The position numbers were made by a program, and so were the translations under genes. The notes beneath the pieces are model-generated. The model searched no databases. It saw nothing but the letters and a program-made list of their open reading frames with translations, and was not told where the DNA came from. A DNA stretch of 64,000 nucleotides from positions 36,211,724 to 36,275,723 of the forward strand of contig NC_092463.1 of NCBI RefSeq assembly GCF_047495875.1, in the 5' to 3' direction. Origin of the DNA: Pithys albifrons albifrons (lineage: Eukaryota > Chordata > Aves > Passeriformes > Thamnophilidae). Below are positions 9,600 through 46,500 of the stretch, in pieces (within the stretch, counting starts at the first letter, position 1; the number at the start of each line of letters is the position of its first letter).

Positions 9600-12500
9600 T
9601 CACTTAGATGAACCAATTGTAGTCTACGCAGGACAAATTTGTTTTCCAGTTCCTCAAACCATTATTTTTGTTTCTGTTCCCCTTGAGAAAATGGACTTTT
9701 GACACTCTGCCAGGCTGCATTACTGAATTCCCTTGGCCATTTCAGGGTGAAATCATGATGAAGACAGGCGCTTTTACTGTAAGGAAAAAAAAAGTCACAG
9801 TAAAAATGTGGAAGAAAACTTTACCGTGGAAAAAAAGCAAGTTGTGTAATAGTGAAGGAATGAGGTAGTGTGAGTCATCCTGCTCATGAGCACTTCATCT
9901 GGTGAAGTTACCACCATCAGGAGGGAGTTTGCCCTGCTTGCAACCCACAGCCAGTAAGCCTAGCCAGGGGTATAGCACTGAAAATAGAACTGTATCTAGC
10001 AATCCCCTGGCATATATGAGAAACCATATCACTGTTGTCCTCAATAGAAGCGTCAACCCTCTTTATCTCCATTTTATTATGAATGACACCACCAAACCTG
10101 GCCTCATCTAGGTCCACAAGGTAGTCTGGAAGACTACTTAGGTGCACAGACTCCCCTACACACCCAGTTCCTCCAAGGAAGACTCCTTTTTATAGTCCAT
10201 GCTTCTTACTACTCTTACCATGCTTTTCTCCAGCTTTACCTTGAGAACAAGTTCTTTTATCCTCTGAAACTGGAGTTGATTTCAGTTCTTTCCTGTTTGT
10301 TCTCCAGTTTACCCCTTTTAATCTTCTATGGGATGTACAAATCTTAAGGGATGCTTTAAAAGTGAGAGAAAAGAAACACAGGCATTTTGAATGTAATCTT
10401 GTTTCTTTTTCTTTAAAACTTTGCAGTAGATGAAGCAGATTAACTAATCTTCACTTGAAGTTTGAGTTAGTCTTAATTAAAATGTAACTGTACATGCACA
10501 TCTAGGACTTCTGGTTTTTCCTCAGCTCTGCTATCAATGGATTCAGAGAATGTGACAGTTTTCAGGTTTGTACCTTCAGACACTGACTAACTGTCAGCTC
10601 ACTCCTATCCTTTATTTTGTATAGAGAGTTTTAGAAAGAAAGATGAGTCACAAAAAAAAATGGCCATTGCTTTCTTATTGGTGGGAAGAAGATGATGTGT
10701 TACTGAAAAGTACAAGTTTTCAGTAATGAAGTCTCTCCTTTTCCCAAGACTACACAAGGCCACACACACTGCCTGTGCAGCCACCTCCTCTTGAATTTCC
10801 TTGAAGGTCACCCTAGCTAATTAAATTCCATGGATTTTCTGGAGACATCAGTCCCACTCCTGAACACTTTTAGCCTGGACCTGATGTTCATCCATCACTC
10901 CATTAAACTCAGTCTCTTATAATTTCTCTGTTATGTTTTTGAGCAAATTTGACAATTTAAGCACTTGTCTTGAAGTTTTATGAGATGATGAGGTTCATAG
11001 AAAGAGGAGATGAAATCAGCTACTGAGAATAGCACCTGACAGAAGATCCTACCAAACCTGCCAGTCACATAGAAGTCTTTTTGAGAAAGTATGTGTTGTT
11101 TAGATCTGTTCTAAGGAGTGAGGCAGAAAGGAGGCCAGTGAAAAGTTGGATAATTATAAGCTCTGAACTGTTCACTTATAAGATCCAGATCCTAGACACT
11201 TTCTGTATTAAAAAAAATGCAGAGATATGTGCAGTTTTCCTAATGTCAGTAATAGTAATAGTTGTGAATAAAGATGTTTTTCAATCTCTAGCTTTCAACA
11301 TTATGCTGGAAGCTTTGACTTATATATCTTTGTTATATATATGTTTTGCTTGTTTTCCACCAAATATCTTTAAAGATTTTCAAGAAAGCACTTAGTTGCG
11401 TTGCTATAACATAACTGTGAAGCAGGATGTTCCAGAAAATTCAAAATTCAGCCCAAGAGTCAAATTACTTTGACCACCTGTGCTTAATTCAGCTGTTACC
11501 ACAGTGAAACTGTTTTTCATATGATTTGTGTAACACTCAAATTAAATCTTGGAAGTACATTTTCTGCTGCAAAATAACTTTTTGTGGTTGAAACACTGTT
11601 TGCAACAAAACCTCCTTTTTTCACATCATGTCACATGCTGAAACAATGGCTAAAAGATAAATCACTCCAAAACTAATTTTAACTGTTTCAAATTTTGTAA
11701 CAGGGTCTCTGATTTCTATGTCTAGAACACTGTGCATAACAGCTATAGGCATGTAGCTTACAGATTTGTGATGTAACCTTCACTGGCATTTCTGGGTTCT
11801 ATAAGCAGCACAAAACAGAGCATAAGTCTCTCCAAAAGGGTTGCTTACTCCACCCTTCCTTTGTTTCAAAGTGGTTTCTGACTTTTTGCCTTTTGGGTTA
11901 TTTTGAATGTCAGATCATTTCCATTGTTTATTTCCAGAAAAATGTTTCCAGATCATTTTACAGTCATCACTGTTCTGGGAAGGCCTATGAAAAGCTAAAG
12001 GTTATATGTTTCTCTGGCAGATATAATCAGAAATATATGACTGTCATCAGCATTGTACACCTGCATCTAATTCCTTCGCTTTCTAATTATTTTCTCCCTG
12101 ATCATTGTCATTCCTTAATCCATCAAACATGTTCCAAGGGTCTGAATATATCTTTCTGTGCTGCAGGCAATAAAGAATGCACCAAGACAAATGCCATTGA
12201 GATGGACAGTGCCCTGGAGTGAAGAACAGAGCAGCTGCACAAGGCACCCATGCAAGTGGTCTCAGGAAACACAGGTGCCTCTGGATGCCTGAAGATTCCT
12301 AAGAATCTGCCATGAGGGATCTACAGGCTGCCTCATGATGGGCAAAATCCCTCATTCCTGAGCAAAAGATTAGGAAGAAACTCTGCAAAGGGTGCACCCT
12401 CTCAGAGCACCTCCTGTGGCTTTTACCACAAGAAGGATGGACCAACAAGAAATGCCTGTAGAAAAACCTTGAGCCTGGCTGAGAGCTGGAATTCATCTGC

Positions 12501-15500
12501 CTGCAGTTTTCTGATCTGTGAACTTCACTGCCACTGTGCTGATCAGTATCTGCTCTTGATACAAAGTGAGGAACACTCTCACGTGATAAATAAATATAGA
12601 AGAATGAATAGCCTTAGTTTCATCCCACTGCTTTGTCTCTGAACCAAGAAGAAACTCACTTGTCTAGTACTGACTCTGCAGAAGCTGTGACAGTTTGTGC
12701 AGATGCACTTCATGTAAAACATCACTCTGTTTAATGGATCAGGTCTTGGGAGATCTGGGTGCTGCCTTTGTTGAAGGTTTACATAATGAACCAGAGCAAA
12801 TCACTCTATTTGCAAGCATTTTAAGACCTGTACAAAAGAATTAAGGATGCCTCCTTTGCAAGTTCCTTTCATTCAGAGAAGAAAATATATATCCAACATG
12901 TGTGTTAGTATCAGTGCCACTTAACAGACAATGTTGAGTTGCAAAGAGGTAATCTGTTTCTAAGTCTCTTTTTCTTGGTCCCACGTAGTGCACCCTATTC
13001 AATCTGGAGCTGTCATGACACTGTTCATGATAAGTATCACCAGGCCTTACCTCTGTGGGTGAGGACAAAGACTTACACACAACGAAAAATGTAAAAAGTG
13101 AAACACAGACTGATGTGAAAACAGACTGAAGACTATCAGCTCATTCAGATGAAAGAATATTTGCATGAAAAATGATGCTATCTCAGAACCTGTGGTGTAT
13201 CTATATTTGTGCGTGAACACATTTGTTTATACACATGTCTATGTGTGCTCTGTGTTCACAGGGACTGTCTTAGTGGGTTGTTGCAAAGACAGGAAGGGCT
13301 GCAAGGAGAGCCAGGTTACTGTGTGCATGTTTCTCTATAGCTGTGGGTTTCCCTTACACTAAGTTTCCTTCCACATCAAGTTAATATGGAATGCAGTTTT
13401 TGGAGAGTAGGTTAAAACCCGTTGGCCATTGAATGGTGCAACAAATCTATTCAGCCAGCAGGGGAAGGAGAGGACCTTTGTACCTGCTGTTGTTTTCCTG
13501 ATGAGTACTTTGGCCACCTCCAGCTTGCTGCTAAAGACCCTTTCTTTAAAAGCCATATGTCCTCTCTAATAAAACTGTCATCACACCTCCTTCAGGCTTC
13601 CCTCATCCTGCTGTTCTTATGCCTGATTTCATTTAGTTCATGCAGTGGCACAACTTGTAGGATGATGGCTTCTTTCAGCTTGTGCTTAGAGAAAACATGG
13701 CCTAGAGAACAAGAAAAGATTGTCTGGGACAGCAAATGTTACTCACTGGGTAGCTCATACAGGTTTTCTTTCTAGATAGGTCTTTAAAGGGTTGCTGGAA
13801 CCCAAATTACTTTAGATCTGCCATAAAGTGGCAGTGTTTCAGGGCACTCCCTCCAGATTAATGATTTTCACATTCTGAAATGTGTCAACTAAACCTTCAG
13901 GCACTGCCAATTCAAGCAAATACAAAAAATAGTAGTCACAACACCTCAGGTCATGGTTTCACCTGATCTTCTACACCAAGCAGGTCCAGCCTGCCCAATA
14001 TTTATCTGGGAGACCTCCTAAGAACAGAAAGAAGAGTACAGGAATTGGCAGGTATTGTGAGGCAGCAGAAATTTCTTGCCAGTATAAATCATACAACATC
14101 TCTGGGAATTTAAACTTTGGTTGCTTAAAAAATAGCACTTTTGTGACTGACCTATATTGGTGCTGAAGCAGTGTGTGGCTAGAGATGCTACCTTCAAAAA
14201 GGGACTTAAAACTGAGATTTTTGCAGTTCCTTTCTCAAATTCAGGTTGTTAAGTATGGCCACATTCCATCTCAAGGCAATGAATTACATACTGTTTCCAA
14301 TAGATTTGAATGTCAAAATTATCCTTCACACCTCCTACTAAAGCACACAGTGACTGCCATATCCTGCTTCAGACGGGGCTGTATTCAGGAAGGAGTCTTA
14401 CAGGCACAGTTAGCAAAGGAGTTGAAATCAGATGGAAATACAAAGCTCTTTTTCTAATTATTCATAATGAAGCTGAAATCAAGAAAGATTTAGGGAAACT
14501 GCTAAGACTTGCAGGACCTCTCAACTGATTTACCCAAGCAAATCCTTGTAAGAAATCCAATTGCATGAAATTGTGACTTATATCCACAACTATCATCCTG
14601 CAATGCCACTAGTTATTCCACAGATTTCCACAGTTCCCCATTGATAAGCCAGTTGTCTTAACACTATTGTCCAAACTCTGCCTATATCTCCTCCTCAGTG
14701 TTTCTAATTTTGGCCTCTTTTCATTACCCTGAAATTGATAGATGTTTAATATTCATTGTAACTCTGCCTCTGACAATGTACTTTAAACTGGAACTATTTC
14801 ATAGGCAGGGATTGACCAATTCAAAAATGCTTAACTTTCTTAGGAAAATGGCTAAAAAGCACCATAAGAGAGAGGAAATCCTTTGAAATTGAGAAGACCA
14901 TCTTGGGAACTCATTAGCATGCTATGGGAGCTTTATACTTCAGACAGAGAGTTTTAACTGTGAACAAAGATCTTAAATCACAATTTATCCCAATGGCATC
15001 ATGAATCATTGTTTGGTAGAAATTGCTAACAGTGAGGCACCACTGTGCTGTACTTTAAAGAATGTGGTATAAATGCTGCTAAAATACTGTCAGCTGAGTG
15101 TTTGGATATTCTAATTCTAGCCTTGTTGGTTATGTTTCTTCTCCATGGTGTCTTTAGGCAATTCATGTAGCAGCAATGCTAGCAAATTCCTCTTTTTCAG
15201 AGACCTAGCAGTCACTGGGACTCTGATGACACTTCTTATTGTGATTTCCGTATGGGCACATTCATGCAATCAGGTTCTGTAATGTCAAAGTGCACAATAC
15301 CCTCACAATTTTCTTGTGAGAAGCACTGATGGAGCTATCTTTAGGAGGAAACATACATGTTAAAATTCCACTCTTTCTCTAATATTAGGACCATTAAGCC
15401 ATTTTGAGTGATTTTTCAGCCATGCTGAAGCAGCTACAAGAGGTTAGGACGGGGAGACTGTGGCCCACATAGCTGCTAGAAGTGTACAGCAGAAAGATGT

Positions 15501-16800
15501 ATAGATACATATTCTAGACAACAAATAAAAAGAGTGGAATTGAAGATGCTGTTGTTTGAGTGGCAGCTTACAGAAAGCAGCTATCAACAAGTTGGTAAGA
15601 ATTTGTTTTTATTAGCTGTCATGGGACTTCTTTGTGTGGATCTATTTTAATCGGTTTTCCCCTTTCAGCACTCCCTGATAATAAGAAACTTATGTAAGTG
15701 CTCTTATTCAGAGAGAATCTGGCTGTGGTCTTCTTATTTTGTCTTGAGAAAACCACAGGGCTCAGACAGTGTTTGAACAGAGCTTACATATTCAAAGGTA
15801 CAGCTGAGACAAACTGCAGGGACAGGATTAGGGGGACTGTGGGCTTTACAGTTCAGCTGTTTGCAGATGAGTAATTAGCATCCTCCACCCAGTGAATTAT
15901 CTCTTCTTCAGTAGAACTGTGAGGTACTGTGGAGAGCTATATTAGTCATAGCCATAACTGAAAAAAACTCCCAAAACTAAAGCAAACCCAAATCTTTCTT
16001 CCCTTTTCTTGGTTTGTGGGATGGGGCAAGAACTATGTTGCCCCACACTGAGAGAATGGGAATGCTTTGGCCTTTTCCACAAGCTGCTGGGCAGAGTGTA
16101 TCCTGAAAGCCCAGGTGGCTGTGGGAGTGTGTTTGGTGGTGTGGCTGTCTGTGATAAAGGTGAGTGTGGGCAGCAGCCTGGCCCACAGCTGGGGTTGCAC
16201 CATGTGCTGTGAGTGCTGAACCTGTGGGCACAGCACGGAGAGGAGTCTGCCATGAAACACTAGAGAATAGGCATATTTTTCTTATTGGTTTTAAAGGCTT
16301 TATTTCAGTTGGGAGTGGGAGTAATATGCCAGGCTGGACTTCATGGAGTAATTTCATACCAATCCCTTAGTGTGTAAGGCTGAAACTGGTGTGGTTTCTC
16401 TGCTAGAAAGGAAGTGTGGTCTGTGAAAGGACCCAGTTCTTGCTTAGAAATTTGTTTAAATGCCATGTAAATAGCCGAAAAGCTGCTGTCAGACACAAAT
16501 ATGACAGCAACATGTTAAGTACAGTCCTGCAGTTGACAAAATGCACTCTACTGTAATTAAAAGTAAATCTAGAACAAAGCCCTGACAGGCTTTATAGGAA
16601 AATAAGCTATCTTACACTGAAACTAGGCTAGCAAATATTATTATAGAATGACTTTCTGCTTCCTATCACCCTTATAAATAAGTCTACTTCTAAATTCTCA
16701 TATAAGATAATGAGAGAATAAAACACATCTATCATGATTTATGACAATATTCCAAATTTGGATAAAATATTTTTAACCAGGTTGCAGTTACAGGGAATGG
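9600..16800. other. Intergenic DNA, no gene seen
   Basis: Seven kilobases of AT-rich spacer. All open frames are short (largest 117 codons), unrelated to anything I recognise, and lack paired splice sites in a consistent phase. I see no tRNA, snRNA or clear repeat. Confidence 0.5.
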
Positions 16801-16810
16801 TGGGGGGAAA

Positions 16811-16888
16811 AAAGTCAAAAGTTATAATTATGCAAAGGCTTAATGCCCAAAGTCAAAAGTTATAATTATGCAAAGGCTTAATGCCCAA
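16811..16888. repeat. 38-bp perfect tandem duplication
   Basis: The block AAGTCAAAAGTTATAATTATG and its continuation to TTAATGCCCAA occurs twice in a row, at 16811-16850 and 16849-16888. The period is 38 bp with no mismatch. Two exact copies suggest a recent duplication. Confidence 0.97.
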
Positions 16889-19314
16889 GTATCAGGGTTT
16901 TATTTTACCATTGTTTCTTCAAGAAAAAGTTATACCAAAAAATTGAGTTTAGTCTTTTTTTTCTTGCTTATTATTTTAGAGCCAAAGTTGCTGCTTCGGA
17001 TACTGAATCCAATCCACAGAGAGTAGTATGTGTCAGCAGGATCCAAAAATTTGGGTTGAAATGCTGCTGTCTAACTATAGATCCTGAGTCAAGGAATCAA
17101 TAGAAAGAAGTATGTGAAAGTTGGTAGTGAGCCATGAAAGCCTAGTTTGTCAGTGGTCATCTGGGAATAAATGCTGTATCCAGCACAGAGAGAGAAATGC
17201 TAACCCTCATAATTGTTCAGTGAGTAAATTGGTGCTTTTCTTATTTTCTGCTGACTACTGGCTACTTACAGTTCAGTATCATACTGCAATAACTTACTGT
17301 AATGAAAAATTACAAGGAAGTGCCAGTCATAAGCTTGTTTCTGGACATAAAGTTTGCCCAGTTTAAGCAAAATACTCTTTTTCACTTTGTTTCACCTCTT
17401 GTCCTAATTATTTGAGTTATGTTCTTATAAAACTTAGGAATTCTCTTGATCATCTTGATAACTTATTTAAAAATTATAATTTTGGGTATCCCATGAAAGA
17501 TGTCTGGAGGGAAAGTGTAGAACCTCATTCCCCTGAATGAGAAGAGAGACTAAAGTACTTCCAATGGTGCAAAGCATGCTGCAGTATTATTCTTAGAAAT
17601 GGCAACATGTTGAAGCATTTTTGTGGCAGATTTCAGTGTTTTATTACTGTTTTGATTAACTTCTGTTCTTGAAATAGCACACGTTGGTTGGTCTCCAATA
17701 ACGTGATTTAATGCCCCCTTTCTTAAGTTTTATCCAATAAATTGTCTGGTCTTCATTGATGGTGCACTTTATTTTTTTCTAGAGCAAGTTATTTTCCTGT
17801 ATCCATCCTAAAGAAATACTGTAAGGCCAAAGTACAATGCAGATGATAAACTAGTTATCTGTTGGATTGCAGACGTTTGATACTCAGATTAAATCTACTG
17901 CTGTTACTTTCTATGCAGATGTGGATGTTTTGCTTGTTTCCTCTTAAAAGCTAATAATAGTTTCTTTTTTCTTGCTTTGTTAGTGATACGTACAACTGGT
18001 CTTGTTATCAATTTTACTTTAGGGCATGGATGGATGCCAATATTATTTCCCTGTCTTGTGTTCTAATGTTTTCAATCTGTCTGAATTTACATAGCTAAGC
18101 AATGAAATTTAATTGTCTTCTCAAGCATGTGATATTTGCTCGCTTATTCTACTGGATGCAGAGTAGATCATCCCATGACGAAATGCTCTTGAACGGGCAA
18201 CTAGGAGCTATTGGAACTAGGTTAAGCTCTTTAGGGTCAGAGTTCAGCCTGTAATATTTCTGTTTTGTTGCTTCTGTTTATTCTTTGCTTTTACCCCCTC
18301 CACCCTCCAAGCCTCTATCACTTCATGGCTGGTCAAAAGGTCCAGTGGCTTCTAGGAGTGGGGCTGGGAAAAGAGCCACAAGCTTCCACAGCATCCAGCT
18401 TCTGACACTGGGGCACTGTTTAACATGAATCATTACTAGGACACTGAGGCTAATCTATCCAGACTTAATCAATGGCTCCTCAACTCAAGGAGTTATAAAG
18501 GTTTTTAAAGCACTTACTGCAGCCTTCAGACATGTTATTAATAGAAGTTATCCCTCTTCTCTCTTTTTTGTGGAGAAAGGGAACAGCTTTTATGTAATTC
18601 ATAAAGCAGCTGCTGGAAAAACTAACGCTTCATAATCATGATCACTACAGTGTCACAGTATATTTAGGGATAACACATTCTAAAAATGTTCATCTTTTAA
18701 CAGCCATATTTGTAATTTTAATTTTTAATGGTATTTTGGCAAATCATGTAGATAAACCAGGCTTCATAGTTTTATTTTTTTTTCTGAGCATACTGTAACT
18801 GGTGAGGCTTCTCATGCTTGGCTTTAACTCAAAAGGATAAAGGGAATTCCCCCTCCTCACCCATGATGATCCTCTGTAAGTTTTTACTGTTTCTTTTCCC
18901 TTCCCCCCAACCTTTTCTGCTTTTAGATCTCAATCCTGTTTGACAAAGTGAAAAAATTCTCTTTTTCAAAATACTGCTAGCAGTTTTGTATTTGAAAATG
19001 TACTATTTGAAAAAGCTTTATTTGTTTATACTGGAGGAGAGAACCATTGTGGTTGGGGGTTTATGTCCATCCTTTCTCCCTACTCTCCAACTGGAGAAAC
19101 AAAAAATAGAATAAATACATCTGCTCTGAGTCAGTAACTTCTGTCTTCTGGTTTTCCAAGAATAGGCAAATGCTGCCATTGGCTCACTAACTGTCAGGGA
19201 GACAGTGGAGTCTGAGGAATTAGTGCAGCCTCTTGAAAACACCAACTCAAATGCATGCTCATCATGAGTCATGGCTGAGTGCTTGGGTTATATCATTGCT
19301 GCGATTCTTCTGCC
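16889..19314. other. Intergenic DNA, no gene seen
   Basis: AT-rich spacer with no recognisable feature. Confidence 0.5.
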
Positions 19315-19925
19315 GCAGAGCCTCAGAGTTACAGAGTGGGTAAGGCTGAAAGAGACCACAGTGGCTCATCTAGTCCATTCTCCCTACACAAGCGGGGTCA
19401 TCCTAGAGCAAATTGCACTGGAACAAATTCTGCTGGAACTTCTGTGCACTTGTTTCTGCCCACTGCCTCTTATCCTATTGCTTGGCAGCACTGAGCCTGG
19501 CTCCTTCCTCTTGACACCCTCCTCTAAGGTACTTGTACAGACATTGATGAGGTCCCTCTCAGTTGTTCCTTCTCAAGGCCGAACAGGCTCAGCTCCTTCA
19601 GCCTTTCCTCATAGGAAGTGCTCCAGTCTCCTGTGATCCTCACAGCCCTCTGCTCCAGGAGCTCCATGTCTCTCTTGTCCTGAGGAGCCCAGAACTGGAT
19701 ACAGCAGTACCAGTGTGGCCTCACCAGGGCTGAGTAGAGGGACAGGATCATCTCCCTCAACCTGCTGGCAATGCTCTTTCTAAATCATCCCAGGACTCCC
19801 CAGTTTCTTGGGGACTTGTATCTTCTTGGCCACAAGGGCATGCTGCTGGCTCAGGGACATCTTGTAGTCCACCAGGACCCCCATGTCCTTCTCGGCAGAG
19901 CTGCTTTTGAGCATCTGCTGGAGTG
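19315..19925 (-). mobile_element. CR1 LINE fragment with reverse-transcriptase C-terminus remnant
   Basis: The plus strand follows the reverse complement of the CR1 ORF2 end. The minus-strand frame at 19760-19524 keeps the CR1 landmarks YSALVRPH, QFWAPQDKRDMELLE and SYEERLKEL. Upstream of it (plus-strand 19760-19925) the AEKDMGVLVDYKMSLSQQ-type region remains, but a deletion and frameshifts separate the two. The piece is a dead, 5'-truncated copy. It lies about 1.6 kb upstream of PCNX1 exon 1 and opposite in direction to the gene. Confidence 0.92.
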
Positions 19926-20601
19926 GGAGAGTAACTTAGTTTGAGGACAGAAACTGTGTGAGACAGTATCATCACATTTCCTCAAAGTCCCAAAACAATA
20001 CTGGAGAGTCAGGTAATGTTATGAGGGATCCTCAGCATTACTCATTCACAGTGTTTGAAGGAAGAGGGTTCCTGACAGCACTCTCTAAATTCATTTCCTA
20101 ATCTGTCCCTTTCCAAATCACATGTGACTTCAGGGATGTGCTTGTCTAAGGGAAAAGTTTGGAAAGCCAGGACTTTATGAGAATTAGTGAACTATAAAGA
20201 CAGGTGAATGTGTGAGGGACTCGCACCCAGGGCCTGCTGTGCTGTGTTCTCACAGTAAACCCTGATGAGTTTGGCTTTGTAGGTGTTGCAGCCAACAAGA
20301 AACCCTCTGGTAGGGAGAGGCACTCCAGGGATTTGGGAACAGCATGTGTTGATAGCGAATGGGGGGACTCCAGAAATGGTGAGGTTGTTGTCTTGCTTTA
20401 ATTTTAGAGAATTAAAGCGTGTGCTGGACAAACATCCTCCTGCCCTGCTGCAAGAAGAGGATGTAGCACCTCAGCAGGAGTCAGGCCCTGGGAGAGGGAA
20501 AAAAAGGTTTGAAGGGGGCAGGGGATGACCCCAGGGTTGCTAGAGGTGAGCCTGGGGATGGTGTGCCTGAGGTGGGGCAAAGTGCTGACAAGTTGGGAGA
20601 G
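19926..20601. other. Spacer between CR1 and SINE fragments
   Basis: No gene or clear repeat is seen. The segment becomes G-rich from about 20480, next to the SINE fragment. Confidence 0.45.
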
Positions 20602-20817
20602 GGAGCTCAGCAGGGTCAGCCCCAGTCAGTGCTTGGATGAGAGACCTCCTGGGAATACCGGGGGCTGTAGGTTCTAGTCCTGAGGACTTCACTGTCACCG
20701 TCCAAGCTCGCTCGGCCGTGGCAGATGAACCTGAGGAGTTAAAGGGTGGAGCCACTTCTGCGTGGGGAGAGCCCTGCCCAAAGCTCCGTTTGCAAAGCCT
20801 GGCCATGATGATGATGA
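20602..20817 (+). mobile_element. 5'-truncated SINE: 5S-rRNA-like segment, body and (ATG)n tail
   Basis: The fragment starts inside a 5S rRNA-like region. GCTCAGCAGGGTCAGCCCC, CTTGGATGAGAGACCTCCTG and GGGAATACCGGGGGCTGTAG track the second half of 5S rRNA. The body that follows shares CTGAGGACTTCACTGTCACC, CTCGGCCGTGGCAGATG and GGGGAGAGCCCTGCCCAAA with the full-length copy at 52815-53184. It ends in GGCCATGATGATGATGACATGG, an (ATG)n simple repeat. There is no tRNA head, and I find no target-site duplication. Confidence 0.85.
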
Positions 20818-20869
20818 CATGGGACATGGATTGTCACAAACCAAGCATGCTAAAGTCTGGACACAGCCA

Positions 20870-38582
<17,713 letters not shown>

Positions 38583-38628
38583 GTTGGATCTGGTTTATCT
38601 CGTCTGGGAACTGCAGCAACCATCAAAG
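38583..38628 (+). CDS. PCNX1: PCNX1 exon 4 (46-nt small exon)
   Basis: A very short exon encodes VGSGLSRLGTAATIK (residues 157-171) plus the first base of codon 172. Flanks are CTGTTTCTAG| and G|GTGAGA. The phase fits both neighbours, and the translation matches the family sequence around SRLGTAATIKGDTDTAK. It is too short to appear as an open frame by itself. Confidence 0.94.
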
Positions 38629-43537
<4,909 letters not shown>

Positions 43538-46500
43538 TAAATGACCTACCGGAAGTACCTTGTGTGTACCTTTTGTGTATGACTTAAGTTAAAACTGTAC
43601 TGAAGTGTCCTCATGATTCTTCATTCTTGCCCAGTAAAACTGAAGAAGCATTTCCTTCATAATCTCTTGGAAGATGTACAGTTGAATCCAAACAACTGTT
43701 AGGAAATCTATACATAGAAGTGTTTTTAGTTTGTTGCCAGCAGTCTTTGTTAATTAGACCTGTATCTTAAAACTATTATTTATGGTCATATCAAAACCTA
43801 CTCCGTTGTACTGAGTAGTGCAAATGCCTGCTGCCTCTCTGGTGTGGCTTGAGGTGGTATAAACAAATAAAATCAATCCCAAACCTTTACTATGCTGCCT
43901 TGAATTGTGCATTCTTACAACAGTCTAGTTATTAAGTTGAATTCTGCTAGGGATTTGATTTTGCTAGCTTTGCCATTGCTGGTTAGACAGTGTTTAATTT
44001 GCTTTTAGTTTGGGTTTTTTGTCTTCATTATGTGAACACTATAATGTTCCAGCACTGGAGAGGAATGTAGTTTTCCTCTTACTCGCTGTAACTTGCTTTG
44101 CGTGGTGTAATGTGAACACTAAGCTTACCTGTAGTGGCCATTATTAATATAGATTAATGGTGGCATTTAAACAAAACCCAAACTATTGAGTGCTCTGATT
44201 TTTTTTTTATCACTTTTCATGATATTTCAGCTCATTTTCTTGGTTAGCTATATTGACTGCCTTAACTGGAAGACTTTGTGTCATGGAAGATAAGTGGCTT
44301 TAAAATACCTTTTCAGAACAGTATGGTATAGCTAAGATTACTTCAGTCTGACTTTGGGTATTGTTGGAGGGTAGGGGCTACCACATAATCTGGATATTAT
44401 AGCTAAGCACACAAATGTTTCATAACATTTTATTTTAGATCAAGACATAAATGGTTTTAAGAAGTTGTAGCAGATTTTCTGTTCTTGTTATATAGACTGC
44501 CTAGACAAAATATAGTGACTATTTTACCTTAAAAGGAGAGGCTTCTAGCTGACAGTGTTATGGTTTTGTTTGGGGTTTCTGTGTGGCTGGGTTTTTTTGG
44601 TGAGTGCGTCCCCCATCGTTGAAACAAAAACTATAAACATCAACACAGTTAATTTCTGGGGAGGAAAAAGAGGATGTGCCACACTGAAGTTCAGCTGTGT
44701 ATTTATTGCAGATCAAACTTGACTGGTTTACAATTAGTTCAGACCTATTTAGATGCCTTCACTTTACCAGTATATGCAGATTGTTATTTTTTTAATTTCT
44801 TTGTTATTTCTAGTAACAGAGTTCTGCAGTAGGTTTAATGAAAGAGTCCAAGTTGCTCCTCTAGTATGAACTCTGCAAACCAAATACTCAAAAGATACTC
44901 TTCTTATGCCTTGTTAAAGTGACAATGCCTCTTTATGTCTACTGAGAGTAATTTGACTTAAAAAAAGGCTGTTTTATGTTTTTACCATTTTGACTCTATG
45001 CTTTCCTTAGTAGATTTAATTTCATTTAAATTCGCATTATTACAGCTTAAAATTGTTAAGTTTCTTTCCTTATGTGTGGAGGATTAATATGCCTTACCTT
45101 ACAGAGCATGTGAGACTTACATGTGCTTACTATTAGTCAGTAGTCTGAAAGAATTCATTAACTGGTGCTGTGTGTTATGAAATATTTTGTTTGCTCTTTT
45201 GAAGAATGAGATGGTGGGGAAGACAAGCCTTAACATCTATTAAAGCAATCTCAAAGCTACATGTCTGTAGCAGTTTAAGCAGCAAAGGCTTGCCGTCATT
45301 CTACCTGCCCTAATCTGTTTCTCCGTTAAAATTTTACATGCTGGTCATTTTCAAGTTGTTAGTATTTTTAGTAAGTGGCAAGCATCCAGGTGTTCCTTGC
45401 CCATGGGCTACAGACTGTCTTTAAGGAGCAATCTGAAATTGGGTTTTTCAGATTTGGTGACATCAATGGTTAGTAACCCTTTCTGTATATTATGTTTCTT
45501 ATTACCAAGAAATGAGGAAGTACTTCCTTTATGGTTGTAAAAAGTGAATGTCATTCTGCTTGTTTGTTTTTTTTTTGAAAGCAAAACAAAATTTTGCTTT
45601 TCTTTAGCATTCCTTTATGTTGTCCTTCTCCACTGGTTTTCTTCTGTGTGTGTGTTGGTTTCTCCCCCCACATTTATAGCTTCCATTACAAAATTTGTAA
45701 CATCTGTATCTTTAATTGTGCCTTTCTTCTTTAGGCTCACTTATGGACTAATAGTACTGAGAGAAAATGCTGTAATGTCTGAGAGTTGAAGTTGCTTGAT
45801 AGTTGTATTTCTATTGAGTTGTCTTCACCTCTTGGGGGGTCACTTAACATACATGTGTAATATAAATACATATCATATTTGTATATATGTATAGTAGTTA
45901 TTTGAAAAAATTTAAGTTATTGTCGAAGGTGAATTACAAAACAAGCTTGGTTCTGATTTTCGTAAGATTAGGGGATGCTGGTTGGATGTGACTTATAGAA
46001 GTAGTCCGGTTCAAACTCCTCCTGAAAAGATTATCTCATATTTTTATGTAAATATTTGAATTATCTGTGTTAGCTTGCGATGACTTTCTGAAACAAATAC
46101 TTAACAGATGCACCCTGGATAGCTAAAAGACTGATACTAACACCACCTCCTCTTTTTCAGTCAGCAACTTTCATTCCTGTTTTCTAAAGTTGACTCAAAT
46201 AGTAATTAGAACTTAATTTTATATTTCAGTTTTTAGTCAGTAAACTGAAAAGTACATTCTTACTTCTGTAACTGCTAAAATGTGTTTCATAATGAATATG
46301 GCTTTTACTAATCTACTGAGCAAGATGATACACAAACTTGTATGTATTTCACTTCAACAGATACAACTTAGTAGTTTCATTTCTGTATTATTATGGCAGG
46401 AAGTGGTGAATGACTCACTTGCTATGAGTGCATGCATTTGAATAGCAGTTACAATTCCTTAAAATGCAGAGACAGTATCTGAAAATCCTGAAATTCAGTA

